This document shows, piece by piece, positions 11,084-21,766 of a stretch of DNA of 64,000 nt (its first letter is position 1; every line of letters starts with the position of its first letter). The position numbers and the translations under genes were made by a program. Origin of the DNA: Dendrocalamus latiflorus (taxonomy: Eukaryota > Streptophyta > Magnoliopsida > Poales > Poaceae); contig CM029647.1 of assembly GCA_017311315.1 (NCBI GenBank), positions 9,629,077-9,693,076 on the forward strand, given 5' to 3'. The notes under the pieces were generated by a model. The model saw only the letters and a list, made by a program, of their open reading frames with translations. It searched no databases and was not told the origin of the DNA.

Positions 11084-11251
11084 GTGTGAGCAGTTGTGTA
11101 CGGGTGGTGATGGGATTAACGTGGTTGGTTAAGGCTTAAGGGTATGTGGCGTTATCTCGAGGCGTTTACGTAAAAGGTTGGCTTGCAGGGCAAGTTTTAA
11201 TTAGCCACGTTGGATCGTGTGGTTGTTTTTGTCGCGGGGTGGCGTGGTTAA

Positions 11252-12233
11252 GAGCAACTCCAGCAGTACTACTCAAAACAGGGCCCCTACTTTTCATTTG
11301 AGGGCTCCCCCTACTTTTGAGGGCCCTGTTTTTTTGTATCTACTCCAACAGCACCCCTCAAATTTCAGCCCTCAAATCCATTCCACTACAACTGACACAT
11401 GGGACCCACTCCTCATTCTCTCCCTCCTCGTCCGCCTCCTCACTTCCTCCGACGACGGCGAGGCCGAGGAGGACGGTGGCGGCGCGGGGCGCGGTGGCGG
11501 CGCGGGAGGAATCGCCGGGGAGCGGTGGCGGCGCGGGAGGAAAGAGGCGGGCGGCGCGCTCGGGAGGGAGGCGGGCGGAGGAGAGCGGGGAGGCGGGCGG
11601 CCGGGAGGCGCTCGGGTGACGGCGCGGCCAGATCCAGGCGGGGCGAGGCCGGCACGGATCCAGGCGGGGGAGGCGGCGTCCCGGGGGCGGAGATGGCTAG
11701 ATCTGGCGGGGAGGCGGCGTCCCGGGGCGGAGACGACCGGATCCAGGCGGGGGAGGCGGCGTCCCGGGGCGGAGACGACCGGATCCAGGCGGGGCGAGGC
11801 CAGAGGCGGGCGGCGCGCTCGGGAGGGAGGCGGGCGGAGGAGAGCGGGGAGGCGGGCGGCGCGCTCGGGAGGGAGGCGGGCGGAGGAGAGCGGGGAGGCG
11901 GGCGGCGCGCTCGGGAGGGAGGCGGGCGGGGATGGAGGCGCGCGGGGAGGGAGGCGGGCGACGCGCTCGGGAGGGAGGCGGGCGGGGAAAGGGGCGCGCG
12001 GGGAGGACGTCGGGAGCTCGCTCGGGAAGGGAAAGAGGCGGGAGGGGAAAACTGACTCAACAGAATTTTGAGGGCTTGGCCTAGAGCCCCCAGGAATGAG
12101 GGGTGGGAGGGGGATTTGAGGGGCTCCTCAAATTTGAGGGCTCTAGTAGGGGCCCTGCTGGAGTTGCATTTTTGCCTCAAGCCCTCAAATATGAGGGTTG
12201 AGGGCTCAAGTAGGGGCCCTGCTGGAGTTGCTC
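11252..12233. mobile_element. PIF/Harbinger-like element, 982 bp, upstream of DUF1618 gene 2
   Basis: The terminal inverted repeat GAGCAACTCCAGCAG / CTGCTGGAGTTGCTC is flanked by TAA on both sides (11249-11251 and 12234-12236), fitting the TWA target preference of Harbinger elements. The terminal 80 bp (GGGCCCCTACTTTT, TTTGAGGGCT) repeat in inverse at the other end. The centre (about 11500-12040) is not a gene but tandem G-rich repeats: copies of GGGAGGCGGGCGGAGGAGAG and of GGATCCAGGCGGGGGAGGCG. Long frames on both strands there are products of the repeats. It ends about 240 bp upstream of the ATG at 11014 and may affect that promoter. Confidence 0.85.
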
Positions 12234-12236
12234 TAA

Positions 12237-12650
12237 GGGGAAGCAAACGGAGGAGGAGCGGTGGCCGTTTGGGGTTTGCATGAACGGCGTTTATGCAGCT
12301 CTAACGGTGGGGTCCACGGGAGGAATCCGTCGCTTCGTGAGGGTCCAGCCTGGCCTGCCTTAAGCAGTTCCGAGTTTTTTTTCTTATTTTATCTCTTATA
12401 ATTTATGATTTCTTAGAAATAAATAATCAAAATAATTTCGTTGTTACCGTTCGGTGTAGGGAAACGAATTCTATAGGAAAAACATCATGTGAGGCCCTTC
12501 TCGTGAGCCGTTGGATCTCATTGGATCATAGCGATCCAACGACTCATTTGCAGGGCCTCCTTCCTGAATTTTCTTCCTCGACGTGGAGCCGTTCAGCCAC
12601 ATCTCCCTCAGAAACCCTAATCCATCCTCGAATCGAAGCCGCCAACGCAG
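12237..12650. other. Upstream region of the Cys-rich gene
   Basis: No coding signal. An inverted repeat CGTTGGATCTCATTGGATC / GATCCAACGA lies near 12508-12543. A leader-like sequence with AAACCCTAAT at 12610-12620 precedes the ATG at 12651. Confidence 0.4.
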
Positions 12651-14732
12651 CGATGATGTCTCCCTTCGGCTCCGTCCCTGGCGTCTGCAAGGGCGTCGGC
12701 TACTCCCCTGGCTGCGATGCCTAGATCCTCGTCCACCTCAATGGCGATTTCTACCGCCTCTGCTCCTCCTGCGTCCGCCTCTACCACCCCGCCGCCTTCT
12801 GCTCCGCCTACCTCCTCCTTTCCCCAAACACCTCCACCACCGTCTCCTAAGAACCCCCACCTCGACCCCAATCTCTTCCCGCCCGACCCCACGGCCTCCT
12901 ACTCCCACTACGGCGTCTGCATCACCCACCTCTCCTGCATCTGATACCCCTCCTTCGTCTGCCTTGGTGCGTCGCTGCTGCCAATTGCAGGCCCTTCTCA
13001 TACGATCTAGTCGGAGGGGGCGGGGCGCGCTCACACGAGTCTGTCCACAAAGGCCTGTGAGAAGGCGTAGTGCAACTGCCAGGACATGCTAGATGTGGTC
13101 TCCTGTGCCCTGGAGGCGGAGGCCAGTGACGCCAAGAAGCCGGGCACGCCCGCCTCAGCCGAGCAGCCTAAGAAGACAACCCCGAAGAGAAGCGATGCGA
13201 ACAGGGAAGGGGACAAGCTGCTCAAGTTGAAGGCCATGCAGCAGCTGTTGGGAAAGCACCACAGAATCTGCACACCCAAACTCAATATGACCACTCTGTA
13301 GTTCCTACGACTACGTGGTGAAAACAGAGGATAAGAAGAACAACTCGCTTTCGACCACTCTATTGTCGGACGGAGAACAGAGCAGACTCGAGTTACCCGT
13401 GGACGCACACTACACGGGGAAGTTGAATGAACAGACACCAAGGAAATTTTTCCTGACATGAACGCAACTTGCATCGCATTTCCTTTTTCTCTACTTATTC
13501 AACTTGCTTAGCTCTTACAGATTACATGGTGTATATATATACAATCATGCCTCAGAGCACTTAACTGCTCTGCCGCTCACCCATGCTCCGTCGTCTGCCA
13601 TGCTCTGCTCTAAGCGCTAACGACTGCTACAATGCCTACCAACCGCAACTGCTGCCCATACCGAGAATAGTGCTGACAACTACTACAGTGGTCACCGACT
13701 ATTACAAGGGTTGGTCATAACCGACCACACATAACCCGGTCATCTACGACTACACTGGTTGCAACCAACCACACACACCACGCACGGACTGGTCGTCTAC
13801 GACTACACACAAACTGGTCATCCACAACCACACTGTTCATGACCGACTACACACAAGTTAGTTGTCTTCGACCGCACACGTCTGCTATAGTGACCAGCCA
13901 TTCTCGTCTTCGACCGCATCTCCGACCACAGAGATCATCTGAGCACCGACCGTCGACTGTAGCTACGGCTATTGTACTGTCGACCATCGTGCTACGACCA
14001 TGACCATGGTCACCACGTCTACGACCTCATACATTCGCCACGACCACAGCATTAGTGTCTTCGACGCTGGTTGTTACGACCACACACAACGTTGTTGTAA
14101 CCGACCACTCATACAAACGCTACGACATTGGTCGTTATGATCACACACACAATGTGGTCGTAATCGACCACTCACACAAGCACCACGACGCTGGTCATTA
14201 CAACTACACACAACGTGGTCGTAACTACTCACAAGAGCCACGACCATGGCCACTCCGACCACGGTCACTTCGACCACAGCTTCTGGGACTGCTTCGACCA
14301 TGCCTGAGCACCAACCGTAGACTGCTAGCCAGACCTTCGACTGTGGCTTCGACCACAACACCGATCAGACCTTCGATCACGTCTTCTCGCATATGGTTTC
14401 GACCATGGCACCGACAACCATGTACAAATCATTAAGATTAATTTCGACCATGACCATGGCCGCCGCAGCCAGCTCGATGCCATCAAACAGGGAAACCAAG
14501 AAGGCAGCGAAACAGGGTGCGAGAGGTGAAAAAACATAGGATTATTGCAGATGGGCAGCCAGTATTTCTGTTCTGTACAATAATTGCTGTATAATTCTTG
14601 CAGGTTCAGCGGAGAGAGCAGCGACAAATAATTGGAGGCGCTGTTCGGGACCTTGCAATCTTGAGATTGGGGGCACTGGATTCTGCTGCTTTTCCCATGT
14701 CATTGTTATTTAGTGTAGCTAAGCGATCGTAG
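12651..14732 (+). pseudogene. Disrupted gene for a Cys-rich, Lys-rich-tailed protein (unrecognised)
   Basis: The ATG at 12651 opens SPFGSVPGVCKGVGYSPGCDA, then TAG (12720-12722); the same frame continues HLNGDFYRLCSSCVRLYHPAAFC, a Cys/His arrangement like a small zinc-binding domain. More stops and frame changes follow. A clean frame resumes at 13086 (MLDVVSCALEAEASDAKKP) and ends in KLLKLKAMQQ at 13245, where an LTR is inserted. Beyond the LTR the frame continues from 14465 to a donor at 14525 (GAG|GTGAAA); an acceptor at 14603 (TTGCAG|GTT) leads to a final exon ending at TAG 14730-14732. Phase is kept across the LTR and the intron. The retained intron argues against a processed copy. I do not recognise the family. 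Confidence 0.5.
13246..14456 (-). mobile_element. LTR of a copia-like retrotransposon with GACCACA-type repeats (solo LTR, boundaries approximate)
   Basis: Read on the minus strand it starts near TGGTCATGGTCGAAATTAATC, carries many copies of GGTCGT...CGACCAC words (about 13680-14440), has a TATATATACACCATG promoter-like stretch near 13530, and ends in GCTTTCCCAACA at 13246. The start and internal words match the LTR adjoining the copia pol remnant at 33.7 kb. No internal domain, primer site or polypurine tract adjoins it, which suggests a solo LTR. GCAGC flanks the left end (13241-13245) and occurs again at 14465-14469, but 8 bp past the apparent right end, so the target duplication is not secure. 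Confidence 0.55.
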
Positions 14733-15981
14733 AATTGGAACCGTAAGTTCCAGGATAGTAGTAGTCTTGCAATGTAAAATATTCCCCATTTTGGAGTCTC
14801 CGCGCCGTAAATTTCTTGTCTTAAACATGTTAGAATAGTTAGATGATCCCACTCAGATGGTCCAATCATCCTATGTAGGTTTGCATCTTGTATTATTTTC
14901 GTTGTTGGTAGCAATTAGCAAAATATGTTGCTGAGTGATGCAATCAAGTTTTCCAGCTTCAGTTTTGATGAAAGAAGCTAACAGGAGATATAGTCCATGG
15001 CCACAGAATTCATGTTCGAACTAGTTGGTGCTTCTTTGGTCCCTGTTTTAGAAACCTGTATGCATCAAAGCATACATGTGTTCTTCCATATTCGTTGTTC
15101 GGCATGACATTGTGAATCTACAAGTTCTTTTGTCAGATTGGGAATATTGGAAAAATTGGAGGAAGTGTCTGATTTTTGTAAAACCATATTTAGTAGATGT
15201 CACTCGCAAAGTTGCAAGTGACATGACTATCCTAAATCCCGTTTTCAGTTTGGTATGTTGGTACTTCTGTTTGTTCACTGTAGAATTAGAAAGTTGGTTC
15301 AATATATTTTAGCTTCTTTGCAGTCACAGCTAGGTGCAGGATTTTTTTTTTGATTGGTTACATCAGATGATACATGTAAGATATGCTAGGCTCTGTTGCC
15401 ACGGTCTTCACAACAAGCACACGGCGGTCCAAGTAGTTCATAACAGAGGCTAATGTTGCATGAGAATTATGGTTGAGTTCGCACCATCGCAAGGAATGTC
15501 AAGCACATGGTTGTCCTTCGTAACAAAGCGAAGCCATACTATTGGAGGCATAACTAGTGGTTCATATAATGCTATGAGACTTAAGAGTCTGGACATTAAG
15601 GAGATATGTTCGTCGTCCTGAGTTGAGTTAGAGTTGAATCCAGGACATCAAGCAGATGTGTTCACCGTCCTGAGTTGAGTCCGAGACGTTGAGGAGATGT
15701 GTTTGCCGTCCTAAGTCGAGCATAAGTTAGGCAAATCGTAGTTGAGGCCCGACTGTTTGAATAAACCCGAGACGTGTTCGAGTTGCGTCACCGTCTACAG
15801 CCAAGTGCACGTGAGCCAAGTTGAAGTGGAATACGTGAGCCAAGTTGAAGCGGAATCCAACTGGCTGCCAAGGTTGAGTACCATTTCAAGTACATGGCTA
15901 TGTGTCCTAGAGATGCGAGGACATAACAAAGTGAAGAATTGTAAAAAGAGATATCTTAAGAAAATAAATTAAGAGGGAAGT
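14733..15981. other. No gene; includes the internal tail of a truncated copia-like element
   Basis: I see no supported exon. The final bases before 15982 (AATTAAGAGGGAAGT) look like a polypurine tract of a plus-strand LTR element whose 3' LTR follows, so part of 15340-15981 is probably decayed retroelement interior. There are short local repeats (GTGAGCCAAGTTGAAG twice near 15810-15850; TCCTGAGTTGAGT near 15620-15680). Confidence 0.4.
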
Positions 15982-16489
15982 TGTTAGATATATGGTTTAT
16001 CTTTTTGAGATGAAAAAATTAAGTTGCATTTATTATACATGCATGTCGGCAATAGAGTTTTATAGCAGCATCTAGTTGTTGTCTTAGTAGTCTTGTATGA
16101 ACACAATGTTAGTTGGTAGTCGTATAAGTATTTGAGCTGTCTCCTTTGGTCAATGCTGCCGCAGCCCATGAGGCTATTTCCTACCGAATGGAACTCACCA
16201 ACTTGATTTTCACTGTGAGTTGTAAAGTTGATCGGTTGTTTAGCCTATATAAATAGCATGTAAACCTTGTAAGCTAGAGAAGCTAAGTGTGTATGAGTTC
16301 AAGCAATAGTAGTACCTCTATGAGGCACTAGTATGTGTGTGTAAGCTTCCAAGCTCACATGAAAAGCCTGTTAGCTTCAGTTGTAACCTTGAGAGATGTA
16401 TGAATATAGTGTGAAGTTTTTAGTTACACACTCCCCTGTTTATCTATTCTTTATTCCTTGCTTCCATATGAGTGATCCAATCACCAACA
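15982..16489 (+). mobile_element. Copia-like 3' LTR (508 bp) of a truncated element
   Basis: It starts TGTTAGATATATGG and ends CACCAACA (TG...CA ends, inverted TGTTAG/CCAACA), is preceded by a polypurine tract, and contains a TATATAAATAG promoter at about 16244-16254, which fits an LTR U3/R boundary. No matching flanking duplication was found, as expected if only the 3' end remains. Confidence 0.55.
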
Positions 16490-16599
16490 CATACGACCGA
16501 CTGCAAGCATAATAGCATTTGTTTCTGAAGTGCCCTTGTATCTCAGACAAACCAACAGGGGATAAAAGTAACAATGCTACCAAACAGCAGTTCCATTTG

Positions 16600-16869
16600 A
16601 AACATAACAGAAGATGAAAATTTCAGTCGTCCGTGAGGACCGTGCCATGAAGTCTCACACCAGTCAACAGCCTCATACGCGCCACGGCGCCAGCAGCAAA
16701 ACCTGGATCGAAGTAGAAAAGGTGAGGCTCATTGAAGAAATCTCCTCGTGTTGTTTGAAGCAGACAATGCATGCAAAGTGATTCATATATATGGGTCAAA
16801 ATAGGCTCACCTAGGAAAAAGCTACGGGTTTTTCTTTGTGTTCCTCCAACCTTTGTTAGATGCAGGGCC
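16600..16869 (-). other. 3' UTR of DUF1618 gene 3 with the conserved UTR intron
   Basis: Donor CCTAG|GTGAGCC (exon end 16811) and acceptor CGATCCAG|GTTTTG (exon start 16702) bound a 108-bp intron that matches the one in gene 2 in position and border sequence. The UTR stays alignable to the gene 2 and pseudogene copies down to about 16600. Confidence 0.5.
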
Positions 16870-19775
16870 TCAGCCCAGTTGACAGAAGTTCATCAGCTTC
16901 TCGCCCAGGAAACTCAGACAGATGAACTCGTCATCAGACCCTACATATTAAGACAAGCAACACTGGTTGATCAGCAATGGTGAAATATTATGGAATATGT
17001 AACTTGGTAGGGGCAACTCATTTCGAAAGATGTTAGTGAGATCCAGAAGCTGGTAACAGAATGATTAAAAAGATAAAGGAGCTAATGATGCCAAACAGTA
17101 GTTGTGCCTATTTGTGAAGTGCAATCAAGCTCCAAGTACAGCTTCAAATCCCAAAAGTTGATATAGTACATTCTACTACTCACTAATCTCAAGACTTTAT
17201 GATCTGTGGTTGGCGTCAAAAACAACAAATGGAGTTACTCTAACATGCAGTTTCCTTTCCCGTGATTGTGCTAACAACAACAAAAATACCCACCCACTGG
17301 TACTAACATTAGACATTCATTAGTGCTATTGATCAACAAAAAATGCGTTCCCTTCTAGTCTTTGACCATTTGAAAACTGTCTCCCATGCATGTTACAAAA
17401 TCATTAGACTGATAGTTGAAAAATGAATGCATACAGATCCATAACAGGCAAATTAACTTATGATCAGGTGAAAGCATTCTAATTGTGTCAGGGACAACGT
17501 TCTCGTGTAGACAAACATGTTCTAGAAACATGATTGAACAACTCCCTCGTGCAAGCTTAGCACATTATCTGCAATAACCACCGCAAAAAGGAGGATAAAT
17601 CTGCTGTCCTTACAACACCAGCAGCTACACTTTTTCCCATGAAACAATCATATATATAGTTCTGTCTTTAGTAGTTCAAATCGTCTAACTTTATAGGCAA
17701 CTAATGCAATCACTGCAGATAGAAAGTACTCCATATGTACAGTGATCCTGTGACCAACAAAAATTCCTTCGCATAAAAAAACAACAAAATCATTTTAGAA
17801 CTGCAGTGTTCCATTAATTCCAGCAACCACCTAGCATAGTACTAAAGTAGTACCATGCAAGAAGGCACGAAAGGAACATTCAAGAAGTCGTTCGCATCTG
17901 TTCTAACTTTGTTTGAATGATTTGCACACCTTCTTGTACTCTGTTAATGATACATGCATGACATTAATTTTAGATGTATACATTTTCACTTACAATGCCT
18001 TCCACTAAACTAAAGCTGCATCTGTAATCATCAGTTAAGCATACCAACTAACCATGCAAAAGAAGAACAAACACATCCATACAAGGATTACTTCTCTTGT
18101 TATACATTCCTATAATTAAGGTGAAGGCTCATCATAATTTTTCCACAATATGCTTGGGCGTATGCTTGAGGAGTACTGCTCTGAGCAATAAACAGAGCAA
18201 CTAAAAACATACTAAAAATAACCAGGGCTCTCAAGCAAGGATGCATGTGGATGCACAGGACTGTTCTCTAGAATAGTGGGCATGCAGTCACAACTCACAA
18301 AACCTTATGAACACATAAGCATATTATAAGTACTGGTAAAGGGGCAGGTAATGTATTGATCAGAGAATAACCAAGTAATCTCACAATGCCTAAAATCTAT
18401 AACTCGCATAAGGTGCGACCGTGCGAGTAAACATGCATATGATCCTTGACCAATTTAATTAGCATGTCAAACTCTGTACTATTCCATCGATCCTCTGGCG
18501 TGCAAGACAATAAACCAAATTGAGTAGTGCGGACTCAAGAAACAGCGTCCATATCACTTGAAATCGACAACAACATAAGGCATAGCAGCTGCATTTGAGC
18601 AAGAACAACATACCATTTGTAGCATCTTCTTCTTCTCCACGGGAAACCCAACGTGGAAGCTCCCAAGCGTGGACGAAGCGGGAGGAGTGGTGCGCCGTGG
18701 GCAGGTGCGGCATCGTGTAGTCCATGCACTTCAGCACCTTCCTCGTGCCCAGGTCCACGGCGAACACCCACGAGTTCTGCGGGGTGATCTGGAAGAAGTA
18801 CACCACGCCAGAGTTCTTGGGGTGAATGAGCGCAAGCACCGGAACGCTCCGCGGCATCTGGCTCTTCCGGTAGGTCCTGTCGTTCCAGATCTCCTCGAAG
18901 CGCACCCCGTGCTGACGCGTCCAAACCAACTCCTCCGCGCCAGACAGCGTCCACACGATGACCGTCGCGGCGGCGCCTGGGCCGTCGTGGATCTGCACGT
19001 ACGTCAGCTTGCCATCGCTCACCTTCACGCAGCGGCGCTTGGCGAGGTCCTCCGTGCCGGCGGGCAGCTCGCATCCCTCCGGGAGGGCGACGAAATCCAG
19101 CTCCGGCTCGTCGGAGAAGGGGTTGCACGCGAGGAGGCCGTAGGAGAGATCCACCCACCAGAGCTTCCCGGCATGGGAGACGACGCCGTTGCTGCCCCAC
19201 GGCCGGTTGCCCGGTGGGTAGATTACCTCCTTCGGCTCAAGCCACCCTTCCAGATCGTTGGAGAAGCGTTGGAGGCTGGCGCGGCCGGTGCCAGGGATGG
19301 GCTGGAGCTCGGCCACCATGTAGAGCAGGCCCTCGGTGCCGTCGTCTGCAGGGGCATGAATGATGCCGACGTTGCCGGCGCGGCGGAGCCGGCGGTCGGA
19401 GTCGGGCGGGAAGGGGGTGGCCTTGAGGGCGTACGCGTCGCAGAGGACGTAGATGTTGCCGTACTCGGGGACGCTCGGTCCAGCAGGGTCCGAGCCGAGC
19501 ACGACGCGGGGCTCCTGGGTGCGCCTCCGGGTGGCGCGGAGGAGGAGGCCGCCGTTGGAGTCGACGGCGACGACGTAGGGGTAGTCGTCGCGGTCGGGGG
19601 AGACGTCCCGGGGCACGGCGGAGACGGTGACGCTCTGGCGCATGGTGAGGAAGGAGACGCGCGGGGGGTCGAGCCAGTCGAAGGAGAGGTCGTCGCCCAC
19701 CGTGATCTCATCATCGGAAGAGGACACGCTCGGGACGCTGGCCAGGATCACCCACGGCACCGGGCGCCGCGCCAT
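16870..19775 (-). CDS. DUF1618-domain protein, gene 3 (two coding exons, 410 aa)
   Basis: Coding exons are complement(18614..19775) and complement(16870..16940); 1162 + 71 nt gives 410 codons plus TGA. I chose ATG 19775 (MARRPVPWVILASVP), since the frame upstream has no ATG and the VILA..P motif then sits as near the N-terminus as in the other copies. It carries NIYVLCDAYALKA, LYMVAELQP, the signature WWVDLSYGLLACNPF, VVYFFQ and FVHAWELP. The donor is AAATG|GTATGT and the acceptor ATATGTAG|GGTCTG; exon 2 encodes GSDDEFICLSFLGEK and stops soon after. Reading on past 18614 would give a false Cys-rich tail. The intron is 1673 bp and free of large insertions. Product of unknown function; the gene appears intact. 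Confidence 0.86.
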
Positions 19776-21223
19776 CGCCGCCGCCGGTGCGGAAGCGGGC
19801 AGATACGGATGCTCGTCGGGGCGCAGGAGAGGCAAGTGTACGGGCGGGAAAAAAACACTCCTAACTCGAAAGCAGTAGCGGTGGTGATGGGTGAGATGGG
19901 AGTGTGGGGGCTCGATTTTGCCGGCTTATGAAGGGGAGGAGGGTCTTATCGCGCTGCCGTGTGGGGGGTTTTGGCTTGCAGGGCAAGTTCGTTACGTCTC
20001 TGCCCGCTCCGTATTGCGCTGCTGGTAATGCTCTGATCTTGTGATCATTAGTCCATGTGATATGCTAGTAACTGCTAATCCTGTTTTTTTTGCTACGGCT
20101 TATGGCTTTTAGCTACATCTTGTGACTTTTATGCTGTTTGTATAAGAGATTACAGAGTAACAGAAACTCACGTACGATTTTTGCCAATATAAATGAAGTT
20201 AGTAAAATATGTACTACAATTAATTAATAGACCATATCTTAAAAATACTTTGTTTAAAAGCTAGTTACTGTAGAAAAGCCGAAAAATAATTTTTAGAAGC
20301 TGAAAAGAACAGAACCTGAAAACCCAATTCAGTGGTAATGCTCAATTAGGGCTTCAGCTTTTAACTTTTACTTTCTAGCTTTTTAATTCTATCTTTTTCT
20401 AATTTTTTGAGGCTTTTTTATTTTTTTCTCATATTCCTTTGTATCATCCGTGCTGAAATAACCTTTTTTATTTTTAAATTTAATTATATCTAAAAAGTTT
20501 ACAGCAACTATAGTAAAAAAAGAGACTAAAACAGTGCCAAAAAAGATTTAAGTTTGAAGCAAAAGTTCAAATGAGCAGTACCAAAGTTATTCAACTAGAC
20601 CACTCAGTACATTTCTGAACCAAGTACTAGAGGAGCAGTTCTGGTCAGAGAAGCGCCCACGTTAGCACAGCACGATCGTAGTAAACAGAGCAGGGATCAG
20701 CTTCGTTCTCACTTGGCACGAGAGAAGCAGCGAGGCGAGCGGTCGCCAAGGATTCCACAAATGGTAAGGTTAATGCATGTTCACCGTCACGTAAAACTGC
20801 CTGCGATTTTTCAAGTTTTTGTCCCAACTCACTGACTTCGTGCATGCTCGGAACCTATCATGTCTATCTATGTAATGTTGGCCGAGCATGCATGTGAGCA
20901 ACTTCCTTTGATCGGTCACACCACTACTTACTAATTAGCGTCATCTAGATCCACGTACGAACACAGCACGACATGCAGAAACTAGTTACAGAACAACATC
21001 CAAGAATATAACTATATAAGCGAAACTCTAGAAGCGACTGGAGACGTCATGACATTCGGTTTGAGGTGCCCAAATATCTCAAACAGAACATTCAGGGAGG
21101 TAGAAGTAACAAAGGTCGCAAACAACATTTCTATCTGAAGCATAACAAGACATCAAAAATTTCAGTCGTCCACGAAGTCTCGCACCAGTGAAACAGCCTC
21201 AGCCCATACGTGTTAGTAGCCAA
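19776..21223. other. Intergenic upstream of gene 3, and the UTR relic of the fourth copy
   Basis: 19776-20084 is the gene 3 promoter region (no certain TATA). A short hAT-type MITE occupies about 20085-20312. 20313-21060 shows nothing recognisable. 21130-21223 aligns with the last UTR exons of genes 2 and 3 and so marks the 3' end of the pseudogene copy. Confidence 0.45.
20085..20312. mobile_element. Short MITE with CTGTTCTTTT ends, copy 1
   Basis: The right end (AGAAGCTGAAAAGAACAG) is the inverse of the family end CTGTTCTTTTCAGCTTC. The body shares CACGT(A/G)...TATAAATGAAGT and TAGTACATA words with copies at 21357-21599, 42450-42650, 47728-47969 and 48393-48552. TIR type and size suggest a hAT-derived MITE. 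Confidence 0.55.
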
Positions 21224-21356
21224 CCTGGATCAAGAGAACATTGCATGAGGTTCACTAATGTACGTAAGGCGATCCCCGATCCATGCATACGAGACTTCTT
21301 GAGTGAAACTAGCTAGGCTTACCCAGGAAAAGGCTGTAAGATTTTCTTGCTGTTCC

Positions 21357-21599
21357 CTGTTCTTTTCAGCTTTTAAAAGTTGATTTTCGATTTTTCTATA
21401 ATAATTAACTTTTAAACGGATTATTTTTTCAATATAGGGTCTACTAATTAATTGTAGTACATACTTTACTGACTTCATTTATATCGGCAAAAACCTCACG
21501 TGAGTTTCTGTTACTATGTAATCTTTCGTACAAACAGCTCAAAAGTCACAAACCGCAACCTAAAACCACAAGCCGCAGCTAAAAAAGAACAAGCCCAGT
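21357..21599. mobile_element. Short MITE with CTGTTCTTTT ends, copy 2
   Basis: It runs from CTGTTCTTTTCAGC to the inverse GCTAAAAAAGAACAAG and contains TTTATATCGGCAAAAACC, also found in the copy at 47728-47969. It sits in the last-exon region of the DUF1618 pseudogene. Confidence 0.6.
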
Positions 21600-21766
21600 C
21601 ACCTGCACCAGAAGATGATGCTGGTGGTGCAGGGTCTTCGGCCGGCTGACACAACTTCAGAATCCCCGTCACAATACTCAAACAATGGTCCTTCCTGTCA
21701 AGAGTCTTCAAAGACAAGAAATACTAGTTGATCAATGTATGATGGTGAGACATTATGCGATAAATT

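Noticed and set aside
11217..12246. Overlapping long frames on both strands in 11.2-12.2 kb
   Set aside because: They come from G-rich tandem repeats inside the Harbinger-like element, and composition alone keeps all frames open.
13241..14469. GCAGC as a 5-bp target duplication for the LTR at 13246
   Set aside because: The right copy is 8 bp away from the apparent LTR end and GCAGC is common in this GC-rich coding region.
18669..19931. 420-codon plus-strand frame antisense to DUF1618 gene 3
   Set aside because: Val/Gly/Glu/Asp-rich shadow of the GC-rich exon. The antisense of the other copies shows the same effect, and no family or start context supports it.
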